Source: Sphagnum compactum (lineage: Eukaryota > Bryophyta > Sphagnopsida > Sphagnales). Taken from it: DNA of 64,000 nt. Positions 12,301 to 23,439 of the stretch are shown in pieces (position 1 is the stretch's first letter; each line of letters opens with the position of its first letter). The DNA is taken from assembly GCA_965153455.1 (NCBI GenBank), contig OZ234498.1, positions 2,232,001 to 2,296,000 on the forward strand, written 5' to 3'. The translations under genes and the position numbers were made by a program. The notes beneath the pieces are model-generated. The model was not told the DNA's origin. It made no database searches and worked only from the letters and a program-made list of their open reading frames with translations.

Positions 12301-14670
12301 TGAAACCTAATGGCAAGAGTTATTGGTGACGCCCAAAGTGTGAACTATTGGTGTATAAGGTAACAAATTATATATATGATTAATAGGCAAAAATGAATAT
12401 TAAAATGTGCAAAGGAAAAATAATTTAAATTGTGAACACAACAACCTTTTAAATACAATGGATAAATAAAAATGGTTTACATGTCTATGAAAAATTATAT
12501 AACATTGTTGGCTGGATTTTTGCCAACAAGATCCAAAGGTGCCCACTCTTCATAAGCAGTGGATAATCTAATCAAGATAATTGGTCAATTAGGGAAAATA
12601 TGTTTAATATCATGTTTTACATTTCAATATAAATATTTAAATTATTATTATCCAAAAATAGTTAGATTATATTATTATAAAGTGCATTAAAAATCCCATA
12701 AATTCTCATTTTCAAATTATTTGAATACTTTCAAGGAGTTAATTGAGTAGAAAAATATGCATTACACTATATTAAAAGTGTTTTTGAGTATTCCATATTT
12801 ATTAAATTCATTTCAAAATTTTACAAATGTTTTCACAGTACATTAATCTTAATGTCATTCTACAAGTTCATCGAGAATTTTCAATGTCAACTCAATTTAC
12901 AATCTAAAATAATTAAAAAATCAAGTCATTGTTAAACAAGTAAAAAATCCATGTAAAAAAAAAGTTCAACATTCCCATGAACAACTTAAACATTTTGTTT
13001 GTACATGGACCTAGAACTTTTCTTGATTTAGTCAATGTTGATGAAAATATGTGTAGGATTTTTGGTTAAATTTTGACATGTGTGACAAAGTGGATGCATC
13101 ATATAATGTATTCACCCCTTATTCGGAAGTACTGTATTATGGACTTGTGTGTTTGATTGTCATTAATTAGTTTTCAAAATGAATTTATGTGGTCCCATTT
13201 TAATTGAAACAATGGAGTGAAATTGTTTTTCTCACAAAATATTGATGATTTGTTAGTCTAGAATGGTGTTCATCAATCAATGCAAAACATTTCAATGGAA
13301 TATTAGGAGCTATGCATACAAGTTTTCATTGATTATAAGATCATTTCCCTCAAGATAATATGAATCTAATATGGTTTTAAATTGGTCAAAACAATGAAAA
13401 ATAGTTTATGCTAATATGTGTTACACAATGATGAAACAAATGAAACAACTATTATTCCCATGGTTGGTAGTGGTATCAATTCAACAAGAACATGCCTTTT
13501 GCATTTTTCCTTTAAAAAAAAACCTTTTGGGCATGATCTTCAATTGCCAATGTTTTGGTTTAAGCTTGTGACTGATGTGTGTCTTGTTCAACAAATTCAT
13601 TTTTATTGCAATGGAAAATATGTCCATTGCATAGGAATGAAAATTATTATGTCATCCCATATATGAAGGTGGGAAATATCAATCTACATGTTCACAAAGT
13701 AATATTAGAATTATGTTCATTTATAACAAGTATCATGCATTACATTGGATGTGATGGTTGGATATATGATTTTGTGTCAAGGAGTTTTTAACTTTTAGAA
13801 TCTTGTTTTGGACATGTTAAGTGGTGAAGTATGCAAAGACAATCTTTGTACTTATGCATTTGATATCGTCCACATGTGGTTGGTCATGGGGATCATTCAC
13901 TAATGATATTGCTATTAAGTTTGCAATGCATGTTATTTGGACAATGTCATGTGATACTAGATCAAGGCCAATAAAATTATTGCTACCACAAAATCATATT
14001 GAAAAATACATTGAAAACAAACATGGCATCTAGCCATCATGTTGGCATCTTCAGACGAATGTTGTTTTCATAGGTTATCTTTTGGTGTATCATGCGCCCA
14101 ACATATATCATAGGTTTGATTACATGGCTTAAGAATATTTTAGTTGCAAATAGGGGATTCCAATTGTGCATTGTTATTGAATAAAGTTGAATATTTACAT
14201 AATAGTGCAAGATAGTTCTCACTTCCAAATTTCATTTCATGTTAATTTTGCTCAAACTTGGGTTTAATGTGAACCCTTGGATCAAGCTTATTTTTTGCAA
14301 ATTCCTCAAGTAGGTCCACTGGCAAGGATCCACGTCATTAATCAGCATTAAATGGCAACTTTCGTAGGTGGGCTCTAACATTTTTACAAAAGTGCTGTTA
14401 CAAGTGGCAACCAAGGATGTGCCTAGCTCTAGATTGTGGCTAATTTGATTAATTTAATTTCAAAAATGGCGAATTTAATAATCCCTCAAAACCATTTTTT
14501 TTGTGTTTTGTGTTTTTTTTTTCCTTTTATGAAAAATAAAATAAAATAAAATCACCAAGTTGCCAAATGAAAATGAGAGTTTGCCCCTTCCATGTGTGTT
14601 TACAAAACTTCATCTTTTGTACATTGAATATTGGGACAGACTTTAGGTGTATAAACTAGGCATGGAAATG
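9310..14670. other. AT-rich intergenic DNA, no gene seen
   Basis: Very AT-rich. Open frames near 13418-14033 on plus and 14037-14414 on minus are short and do not join into a recognisable protein. Part of this may be an old unrecognisable transposon, but I found no motif to support that. Confidence 0.45.
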
Positions 14671-14672
14671 AC

Positions 14673-14705
14673 TAGGGTTTAGGGTTTAGGGGAGGGTTTA
14701 GGGTT
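14673..14705 (+). repeat. Interstitial telomere-like tract (TTTAGGG)n
   Basis: About four imperfect plant-type TTTAGGG units, TAGGGTTTAGGGTTTAGGG followed by GAGGGTTTAGGG. This is too short to be a telomere. It could be a telo-box cluster or an interstitial telomeric remnant. Confidence 0.7.
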
Positions 14706-15940
14706 CAAAAAGGAGTTGCCAGTTGACACTTTCTAAGGGAAGCAATAATGCCCTAAATTCCTGGGCTTATTATTAAGTTACCCCTCCCCACTTTGACTGG
14801 TACAATAGAAAATTACTACCCAGCTGTACTCTGGAGTCTGGTGCCCTTTTTTTCCAAAATAGAAAACTCAAAGGCACTTCTCTATTTATATAGTGGCAAA
14901 AAGCACATTAAATATTGTGTTTTACTTAAATTGAAAAAGCAAGTCTCCCCCTATGAGAGAGCATTATTAATTTAGGCTCTCTTTATTTATTTATTTATTC
15001 CTTTTAATTTTAATTTTAATTTTTCCTTTTGAGGACCACAATCTAATTGTAATCAAAGCCCCCTAAGATTAGAAGGAAATAATTAATGGGTCATCATCCT
15101 TGTTGTTGGTTGTCCAATGAAGAAGTTCAAAATCCATTTAATATTAAAATATTAATATTGCTCACTAATTCACAATTTTCAAATTTTAGAATGCTACACT
15201 AGCTTACAATCTTTGTAGCAATTAGCAACAACACCCTAATTTAAGTCCCCCCACACCCCCTTCTTTGCCCATGTTTAATTTTAGCCTCTCACTCATTTAG
15301 TTGTGGAATCTTTCATAATAATAATAACAATAATAAATACCCCATGCAAATTGAATGGTCCACAAGCCCGTAAGATACTTTTCTAGAGTCAGTTATTATT
15401 GTGTATATACCGTACTTACTACCTTGGTGGCTTTGACATTAGTTATATTATTTTCAAAAATGTTGAATTTTTTTGGAATTTTTTTTTGGAAAATTTTTTT
15501 TGAGAAGGGAATTAGGGAATTTTTCCAAGAATATACTATTCATCAAAATGAAATTTTCAAAATTTAATAATTTATTCAACAAACATGTGTTGAAGCCGCC
15601 AAGGTACTACGGTAAATTAGACCCCCCTCCCCCCCCCCCCCCCCCCTTCCCTCTATGAACAATTTTGCGCGGGTGGGTGTGAGTGCTTTTGACCTGAGAT
15701 GCCTTCTCCAAATAATACACTTAGGAAATTTCTCCGAATGCTTTTATGTACACTCAAAACGCAGAAGAGAAGGGGAAAAAAAAAACCCATGTGCGGTCTT
15801 TTCATGGAAATTCCAAACTATAAAAAGACCGTTCTGCATTATTTTGCATTTAGATCTTTATTTTTCTTTAAAGTCAATTTCCTCAAATTCTGCTGAAAAC
15901 TGTCGTTATGCAGTCAATTTGACGGTTTTTAGACCGTTTC
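14706..15940. other. Intergenic DNA, no gene seen
   Basis: AT-rich sequence with a long poly-C run at about 15620-15650 and short TTTA and AAT microsatellites. No gene or mobile element was recognised. Confidence 0.45.
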
Positions 15941-15944
15941 GTGG

Positions 15945-16115
15945 TTGCGCGTCGAACTGTCGTCTTCTACAGTGGAACTGGTTTCGTGTCGTGTTCTGCA
16001 GATGACCTGGTTCCGCGGAGAACCGTCGTCCTCTACACAGGTGCTGGTTCCACGTGGCCTTTTACAGAAGAAGTGGTTCCGCGTAGAACTGTCTTCTTCT
16101 CCAGAGGAACTCCAA
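15945..16115 (+). repeat. GC-richer triple tandem repeat (63-66 bp units) with GTTCCGCGGAGAAC hairpins
   Basis: Three imperfect units begin near 15948, 16012 and 16078. Each has a CGCGtagAACTGTCgTCTTCT-like core, and two carry a small inverted repeat, GGTTC...GAACC, around CGCG. In one plus frame the units read as a repeated ARRTVVFY / PRRTVVLY / PRRTVFF motif about 21 residues apart. No ATG opens this frame and no family was recognised. It is followed by a GCG trinucleotide patch at about 16133-16150. Confidence 0.55.
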
Positions 16116-16973
16116 CCCTGGCGGTTATGGTGCAGCCGCGGCGGCGGCGGCCATGGTGTAGCGTGTTTTACAATTTGTTCGATCGTGGTTTATTTCAAAA
16201 CAATAAATTTTGTTTTCATTGGAGACCGAATATTTCGTTCGAGTCTCTGTAAATTTTTGATAATCGGGAAGAAATTTTGAAGAGAAGTAAATTTTGGGTG
16301 CTGACAAAGCAAAGCAAAGCAAAGAAAATCTGAAGAAGAAGAGACTAGAGATTCGCTTTTGAACAATCAATAATTCTTGCCTGAAAATCTAGAACCTCCT
16401 TGCATCCTGACTTGAGCGTAATGATTAGACCAATGCCAATTTGTTGTCACTGTGAGAAGAAGCTCACGAAACCCCCGTTCCCCAACCACCCAATGCCAAC
16501 CTCGGATAGGAATTTGGAAAGCTCGAGGTTTATGAAAGAAAGTCCTTCGGAAAACACCTTGTTGTCCTAGTTTTCTGAAACAGACAGCAGCTAAGAGGGT
16601 GCAAGTGCAAGCCACTGATGCGATGAGACGAACATAACATTCCAGGGGGAATACACAATCCACATCCTCGTTTCAATCACAGAAGTTTGCATGATGATTA
16701 TTATATTGAACAGGAAGACATCAGCTTTTGTTTTTTGGGAAGCTTCTTCAATTCTCTCATAAATGTGTCCAGGAGGAGCAAAGCAGTAAGTAAGTAAACA
16801 TGAAATTGGCAGCTGTGAGTGATCGATCACTCACTCTCAAAGCAACATTTGTCAAAAGCTTGTTGCAGACACAAAAAAATTTGATGATTGTGCAAATTGC
16901 AATCCTTGCATGAATCAGGAAAGCAGCTCGGCTGCACCATAATAGTTGGAAACTTCGCTCTAGCACATTTAGC
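16116..16973. other. Intergenic or untranslated DNA, unassigned
   Basis: Slightly less AT-rich than its surroundings, with short open frames on both strands (for example minus 16663-16367). They overlap, lack recognisable domains and do not connect through clear splice sites. It could be part of a non-coding transcript or a decayed gene; I cannot support either. Confidence 0.35.
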
Positions 16974-17098
16974 CTTTTTCTTATTGGCGAAATTTGGCCC
17001 AGAAAATGGAAATTAAAAATTAGAAAATTAAGTGATTCTGGAGGTTTTCAATCGCCATAAGTGAGATAATAATAATAATAATAATAGCCAGATTTTTT
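16974..17098 (-). repeat. Inverted partial copy of the 3.5-4.2 kb dispersed repeat
   Basis: On the minus strand this reads AAATCTGGCTATTATTATTA, then CTCACTTATGGCGATTGAAAA, CCTCCAGAATCACTTAATTT and GCCAATAAGAAAAAGGC. That is the same block order as 3715-3805 and 4075-4181. An AAT microsatellite sits inside it. Confidence 0.6.
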
Positions 17099-17099
17099 T

Positions 17100-17402
17100 T
17101 GTATTAGGATTTTTGAGAGATGATATTTTTGGCTTGTGTTGAAACTTGAGATTAGTTATTATAGAGTTATAATAATATCTTGAAGGATTTTGGTTTCTTT
17201 TAGAGGATTTTTTTTAATGAAGATTATATTTTTGCATGGTGATATATTTGTGTTTTTTAGATTCATTACAGAGTATAGTAGCTTAAGGGGATTTTGGCCC
17301 CTATGTAATAAATAGGTTTATTTTTATACGAGGAATTTTGAAAGATGATATTTTGGCTTGTATTGAAACTTGAGGTTAGTTATTCTAGAGTTATGATATC
17401 TA
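17100..17402. repeat. Tandem/dispersed repeat, copy 1 (related to 42068-42305)
   Basis: One module, Y (GGATTTTTGAGAGATGATAT ... TTTAGAGGATT ... GCATGGTGATATAT), occurs at 17105-17255. Module X follows (GATTCATTACAGAGTATAGT, AGCTTAAGGGGATTTTGGCC), then the start of Y again (TTTTGAAAGATGATATTTTG). At 42068-42305 the order is X then Y. This suggests a head-to-tail unit of about 225 bp. Confidence 0.65.
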
Positions 17403-19690
17403 TGTAAAGACCTGATGAAATTTATTTTCTTATTGTATTTGGATGGCATGTTCTAACATCCCAGTGAATGGAAAATTTCACTTGGTGAAGTCCCAACAAG
17501 GCATCGCAAACATGCTAGCCTTGCCAATAATAGATAAGATGTTGTACATCTACGTACTGTGTCCACACCAAAAAAATCCGTTCCAATCTAAACGGTCTAA
17601 ACACTTTCACCAAAGAAACCGGTTCACCTAATGTGAAACCGATTCTAATAAGGTAAAACTTCCAAAAGTTGGATCCAATGCAATAGTCCCTGTCCTTGTG
17701 GGGCCAGGGCCCAAAAAAGGGATTTGCTGCCACGGTTGTTACTTGGTGGTTTTTTTACTTTTACAAAGAACCCCTCTTGTTCCAGTTCTAAACAATAGCT
17801 CTGAAAGGTTCCAGTTCTGATTCTGGTTCCGGGTTTCACACATAAATGGAACCAGCAATTAACTGCCAGTTCCAATCTGGTTTACCTGGCCCTACTAGAC
17901 TAAAATTGGGTCTAATTTTCATAACTGGAACTGGAACCAAAAGCCAACATAGCTAACCACCATAGTTAGTTATGGGACAAGAATACAATAGGAAAGAGTG
18001 TTTCCTATATAGGTACTCATCCATCCACTAGATGCCTGTAATGACTTGATTATTGATGAACCTCAACTGAATTAATATATGGTTTCACCGTCGTAACCCA
18101 TCATGTAAGAAGTAAGTCCTACATAAAGGTCAAGAGATAGGTATGAAAATAGGTGACTACTACACAAGTAAAAGGTTTATAAATAGGTACATAAGGGCTG
18201 CTTTTACTACCTACTACTAGGTACTAACAACCTGCTGGTCGGTTCTTAGTAGGTAAGTAGGTACCAAAAGAAGCAATTGAGCTAACCAACATGGTTAGCT
18301 GAGGAGCTGGAACCCAATAGAAAAATGTTTCCTGACATCTTGTCATCCATCCTTCATCATGCCACACACCATCCATCTTCCATCATGTGATGGTAAAGTA
18401 TTAGTCCACTCTATCATGTATATCATATATGTAACTGAAACACTAATTTTCACTAATTATATAAAACCATTACTTAATTATTTTCATAATAGGAGGCAAG
18501 AAAGCCTCAAAAGCCGCACAAAAATAATTCCCAACTATTGCAACAAAACCCCACCACTCTTGAACTGTTGACAATTGTTGTGCATTTTTCATTTAAATAA
18601 CAACTAACTTCAATAATAAGCTTACAATTTTTATGGCATTATGGTTTTCGCAACGGTTTAATAATTTCCCTCATGTTTTACACTTTTAATAGAATCCACA
18701 AGTTTGTCATGATTTTGTAGCCCTTGCAATAAAAAAGTTACAATAATGGAGAATTTCAATATAAACTATGTGTACGACATGAACTTGCGATTGAATTGGA
18801 TGATCCCTATAACGTTAAACATTCTCCTAAACCCACTTGTAGTTAGACATCATCTTGGCGGTTCTTTGAAAAAGGTGAAAACTACCAAACACTAGCTTTT
18901 ACCAACGTTGTCTAGTCCTTACTTTTCAAGAGAACCAACCTTTGGTCTTAGTTTCAAGAAAAAAATTAATTTTGAGAAAACCCCAGTTTCATTTAAGAAT
19001 TCTTTAAATTTTTGATAGAAATCCGGTTTGTGTCAAGACTCTCAATTTCCAATTCTTCATTAAAATAAAAAAAATCTTAAACGGGTCAAATTCCAAATTG
19101 GATTTGGTTCTAAGTACCTTTACATAGCCAAAAATTGAATTTCCTCCCTAGTTACTAGCACTACATGACGAATAACAAGTGACCACCTATATCAACTACA
19201 TGCCTAAACCAAAAGAAAAAAGAATACATACTTGCATACATACTTGAAACATGTTCCAAAAGTAACTCATTTTTGTTTCTATTTGGAGGATCATCCCTAC
19301 CCAGTGGGAGTTAATCTCCAGTTGCCAAAATGGTGATACTACCTATAGGGTTTTTGGGTTTCTGCCAATGGTCCCTCACTACATACTCCTTCCATGATCT
19401 CAATTTTTTTTGCCCTAAATCTAGAGATAAACGAGCAAGCTCATTGCACAATAGATTTGCACTTGAAGAAGGGTAGGTTCAAAAAAGAAAAGCCCTTTTA
19501 CCCTAACCAGGACCACCTCAGTCTGAGCACTGGCCACCTCAGTGTAAACAAGGCATTGTATTGCCAAACCAAAACCATCTCACAATGCTTGGAAGTGAGA
19601 CCGTAAGGGCACAGGGCCTAACAAAAATCATGAGACATAATGATACTCTCTAAGACGGTTAGGAAATTTAAATAAAAAATGAAGTTTTAG
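17403..19690. other. Intergenic DNA with a degenerate direct repeat, no gene seen
   Basis: No supportable gene. Segments at about 17950-18035 and 18280-18365 are loose direct repeats (CTAACCA(C/A)CAT(A/G)GTTAG, then CAATAG(G)AAA, TTTCCT, CATCCATCC). The GGTTCC-rich stretch at 17620-17960 resembles decayed element DNA but has no protein match that I can see. Confidence 0.4.
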
Positions 19691-19800
19691 AAATAAGGGA
19701 GCCTTGAGTGTATGGCTAGGTCTCCACTTATCACCCCCAGATGGGTGCCCAGTTCAAGCCAAATATTCGTGTCCAAAAGTCTAAACCCATCAAAGTTATT
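19690..19800 (+). mobile_element. Possible tRNA-derived SINE relic
   Basis: The sequence TATGGCTAGGTCTCCACTTA resembles a Pol III box A followed by the GGTCTCCACTTATCACC stretch I associate with plant SINEs. About 45 bp further on, CCAGTTCAAGCC resembles box B (GGTTCGANTCC). Box B is degenerate, and target-site duplications and the 3' tail were not found, so this is tentative. A degenerate tRNA pseudogene is the alternative. Confidence 0.35.
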
Positions 19801-20644
19801 GGTAAAGTCACCCCCTCTTTCACCCCCTATCTCCTCTCTCAGTGATATCCGCAAAGTAAGGAAATTTTATTAAATCTGGGTATGAAATGCTGAAACTCAG
19901 CATTTCGCCTTTCATGCACAAGGTTCGAGAGAAATTCTAGTAGCTGTACAGGTAGGAGCAGTGAAAATATATGTAGCAGCAGTGGAGGCGCTCAGGAGAA
20001 AGGAAAGAGGGTATGAAACACAGTTTACCACCAAAAATGGTGGAAAATTTAGTTTGGGTCCCAGTTATTTTCGTGTTCTAAAATTTCATTCCCAATTAGT
20101 TACCCTTTGATCCTATTATGCCGAAACTGGCCGTTCTCGCCCCCTAATCGCCAGACTTTACGGATAACTTTATCATATGCAGAAATTTCTTCCCAAATGG
20201 GCAGAGCCAAAAATGAAAGCCTCTCAACTGAATGGATGGATGGATGAATAGTGGGACCAGGTCAATGCATGTCCAATTAATCAATAGCAGCAACAAGAGG
20301 GGGAAAAAAGCCTAAAACATTATTTGATGGAATTTGGGTCAACCCAGATCTTTCTAAACTATAACACCACCGAGTTTGGAATCTTGTAATCTCCTGCTAG
20401 AGTTCAACATAAATATTACATGCACAAAATGTAGCATAGTGATGAACAAGTCAAGTGAACATATAAAGTCATATCTGTGGTGGGTAATTTTTGCTTAAGT
20501 TGATTGCTTTCTTTGAATTTTTATACTGCATTTTTTGTCAAACAAATTCATGGAATAACCCTAACCCTAACCCTCCTAGAAAACCACACTAGTGTCAACA
20601 CGATCAAAATAGAACTCGAACCCCATGAGTGTAAATGATACCAC
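19800..20644. other. Intergenic DNA, no gene seen
   Basis: No gene recognised. It contains a short (CCCTAA)3 tract at 20557-20575, which is the TTAGGG-type repeat rather than the plant TTTAGGG unit. Confidence 0.45.
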
Positions 20645-20647
20645 TTA

Positions 20648-20965
20648 AAGCATCTCCAGTGGAAGTTTGGCAAAATGCCAAACCTCTGCCACATCTCCAA
20701 AAAGCCCGTGCAAAATGTGGCAACAACAAAGAGTACCAAAACCTTTGCGCCAAAAATTGATAGCATACAAAAATGACACACTAGAAAGCATGCTTTGAGC
20801 ATGGGAAGGGGGAAGGGAGTATGATTCTTCTAGTGTGGGAAGGAGGATTATTCTCAAGGCCCGACCTTTGATACCAATAGTGCAATTATCATTGAGGCTG
20901 AATTGAAGATGAAAAATCCATGACTTTGTGAATATGGCATTATCACAAGCCTTGATGGAGATGCT
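20648..20965. mobile_element. MITE-like element with Harbinger-type ends
   Basis: The left end, AAGCATCTCCAGTGG (20648), and the inverted right end, GAGCATCTCCATCAAGG (ending 20965), share a perfect AGCATCTCCA. The left flank is TTA (20645-20647); the right flank is TTG, one base off the TTA duplication typical of PIF/Harbinger insertions. It is about 318 bp long with no transposase. The left end closely resembles the right end of the Harbinger element at 29572-32360 (AAGCATATCCATTGC), so it is probably a non-autonomous relative. The minus-strand open frames across it are incidental. Confidence 0.55.
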
Positions 20966-22198
20966 CTTGAGGTCACGGCCAACACCAATGTTGGATTCCA
21001 TAGTCCCTCATCCCTATGGGGGTAAGGCCCCAATAAATTGCAAAAGGAGGTGATTTTTCTATACAAAAAATCTGAAGAGGCATGCTTACTAGTAAAGATT
21101 AGGGTTACCAAAAAAAAGGCATGGAGTTTCTTAATTACTCATACTATAGCACCTATTAACCATTAAAACTTAGCAGCTAAAAAACATGGTGATTTGTCAA
21201 TTTCACCCATCGTCCATTTGGATGATGATTCATCCTCATTCAATGGGCTTAAATGCCACAATGTTTAAAACGATTGGACACATGAAAGAAAGGGAGGGGA
21301 AAAATAAAACCTTGTAGGAGCTCTAAAACTTTCAAATTGCTTTGAAAATGCAATTGAAAAAACACTCGAGAGGCAAGCTTGAAAGGGTTAGGTAGTGTCA
21401 AGCTTCAAATACCAATAAAATCAAACAACCCCAACAAAAAAGGAAAAAAAAAAGAAAAGATGTTTTAGACTCTTCATTAGGCAACTTAACATGGATGGAT
21501 GAATTTTCACACCTACATCTAGTGAAGACTCCCCCCCACCCCCCAATGCCCTCCTCCCCAACCGACCAGGTGCAAACCAAAAAACAAACAAACAAAAGTT
21601 TGACCTCCATCAAACAGCCTGAAAGTTCGGCAGTCTTCTTTTTTCAGGTAGAAGTTTGGACAACAAAGGAATGCATTTTAGGTATTGGGTAACTTGTAAA
21701 ATGTTAACTTTGAGGGTATTCCACAACATGAAATCAATTCTGCAAGTTACTTATGTCATTTCTTTCTTTCTATGTTTCCATGACTTGTTAGTAATAGTGT
21801 TTTTTTTTTGTAATATAATTTTGCACAAGTTTATATGAAACAATTTTCCTTGCAAACTTTTGCCTTTAAATGTTGGGGGGGGGGGGGGGGGGGAGAGTGT
21901 AAAGCGGTACATTAAATTTTCCAAAACATTGTTTTGAACCAATTTAAATTTCTTAAAATTTAATATTTTGCAAGTGTGATGATTTCTTTTTCTAAAACCC
22001 ACATTTTATGTAAAAACACATTTTCCAAGTTTTCCTCTCTTTTTCAAAATAACAAAAAAATTCACAAAAAGTAAATATTAGGAATGAAGGGTTTTTTTCT
22101 TTTTTTGTGGTGTAGACACGTTGGCAACCATCCACAAAAGGATTTAACCAAATTTGGCTACACGATAAGTAGGACAATAAAATGCTTTTATAATAATG
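20966..22198. other. Intergenic DNA, no gene seen
   Basis: AT-rich sequence with homopolymer tracts (C run at 21530-21543, G run at 21876-21893). No coding region was recognised. The palindrome variant TAACCAAATTTGGCTA is at 22145-22160. Confidence 0.45.
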
Positions 22199-22375
22199 TT
22201 ATTGTTTGGTGGCTTGCAAGAGGAGGCCTTCTAAATCTAGTGAACCTAGTCTAAAAGCCTTGCAATTTTGGCAATTGTTTTCAAAATTTTGAAAACAAAC
22301 CTTTGTAGGGGTTGCAACTCCAAATTTCTTTTCACATTTTGGCATAATTTCACAAAAAAGAAAATGTTGATAAAA
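22199..22375. repeat. Dispersed repeat, copy 2 (pair with 9116-9310)
   Basis: Same block order as copy 1: TTCTAAATCTAGTGAACCTA, GTCTAAAAGCC, TTTTCAAAATTTTGAAAAC, CCTTTGTAGGGGTTGCAAC, CACATTTTGGCA. It ends shortly before the copia LTR relic. Confidence 0.6.
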
Positions 22376-22448
22376 ATATTTGATCAAAAAGGATATGGTT
22401 AACAATGCATTTCACATATTATACCTATGACTCATGTTTGGCAAATAT

Positions 22449-22723
22449 TGTTGAATGTTTTCTTTTGAAGGGGTACAACAATCCCAATTTATAATGGGGA
22501 TTTTAATTATTTTCCATTGCCTTGTTCTCATGAGAAACTATGATGAAGCAAGGGAGTGATAAATAAACCTTAGTCAATTAGGATTCTTGTAGAGTAGGAT
22601 TAATAATTGGATTGTTAGGTTCCGAGATAGAAAGATCATTAGCGTGACTAATATACAATTAGGCCTTGAATCTTTTTTTACTCAATATTGAATATATTAG
22701 CCTTCTTATTTCAATTTTTAACA
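22449..22723 (+). mobile_element. Ty1/copia-like 5' LTR relic with primer-binding site
   Basis: This segment starts TGTTGAATG and ends TTTTTAACA (22723), fitting the TG...CA rule. It is followed at once by CGGTATTAGCGCATG (22724-22738), a close match to TGGTATCAGAGC, the primer-binding site complementary to initiator methionine tRNA. At about 275 bp it is in the usual size range for copia LTRs. A gag relic follows in the same orientation. I did not find a 3' LTR, so the element seems truncated. Confidence 0.6.
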
Positions 22724-22799
22724 CGGTATTAGCGCATGTGTATTATAATGGGATCTTTGGCATTCAAATCTACTAGTTATGTACTCCACATGTGTGGTG

Positions 22800-23400
22800 T
22801 TATTATTATCTTAGAATGATGTCCCACAATGCAAAAGGCACCACAATGATAAAGAACTCCAAGATATCCAAAAGCTTCCAATACATGACTTGCAAGTTTT
22901 GTGTTTCTAGTTTATTACAAAGGGATGAGTTGCTTAACTTGGTTGAACCCAACAACAAAGTTTTTGAAGAAAAGGGCTTGATCAAATCATCACCTTATCG
23001 ATGAAAAAAGATGTTACACATTACAAGGATCACAAATGCAATCATAAGGTTGTAGATTTTAAGACCGTGTTTGAGTAGCAAAACTAGATGTTTCCACCTT
23101 AGAACTAAACTCATTAAAACCTCTAACTAGAGAAGATGACTCTATGATTGAATTTCTCAAATAGCTTAAAAACATTATCCATCAATTAGTTAACATGAGC
23201 AAGATTGTTCTTGAAAAAAATATGGTTGATTATTGATTTGATATTGAACTTCTTCCAAACATTATGCAATTATTGTCAAATGTTTTGATATATTTTGAAC
23301 TTCATGCCCTCAATAATTTGACTAAAATACTTATGCATGAAGAGGTAAAAAAGGAACTTAATGGGAAGACCATTGAAATTGATTGAAGTTCTTCTTATCA
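22800..23400 (+). pseudogene. Ty1/copia gag (UBN2-type) relic
   Basis: Broken reading frames downstream of the LTR match the order of conserved copia gag segments. SSLLQRDELLNLVEPNN is at about 22908-22960, LRTKLIK at about 23100, then a frame change to DDSMIEFLK*LKNIIHQLV, NMSKIVLEKNMVDY and finally LTKILMHEEVKKEL near 23320-23355. The last block matches the LLHEE-R pattern of copia gag. In-frame stops at several points and at least one frameshift show that it is dead. I found no protease, integrase or reverse transcriptase downstream. Family assignment rests on remembered pattern. Confidence 0.6.
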
Positions 23401-23439
23401 TGTTCAAGTTTGATACATTTAAGCACTAAGATTATTAGA

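Noticed and set aside
17700-17900. CAGGGCC / GGCCCTA as possible hAT terminal inverted repeats
   Set aside because: Only seven bases match and no 8-bp target duplication or transposase was found.
20600-20890. Two minus-strand GGTATCA strings (about 20646 and 20884) resembling LTR primer-binding sites, one followed by GGGGTTCGAG
   Set aside because: Only seven or eight bases match, no LTR ending in CA precedes them, and they lie at or inside the MITE-like element; probably chance.
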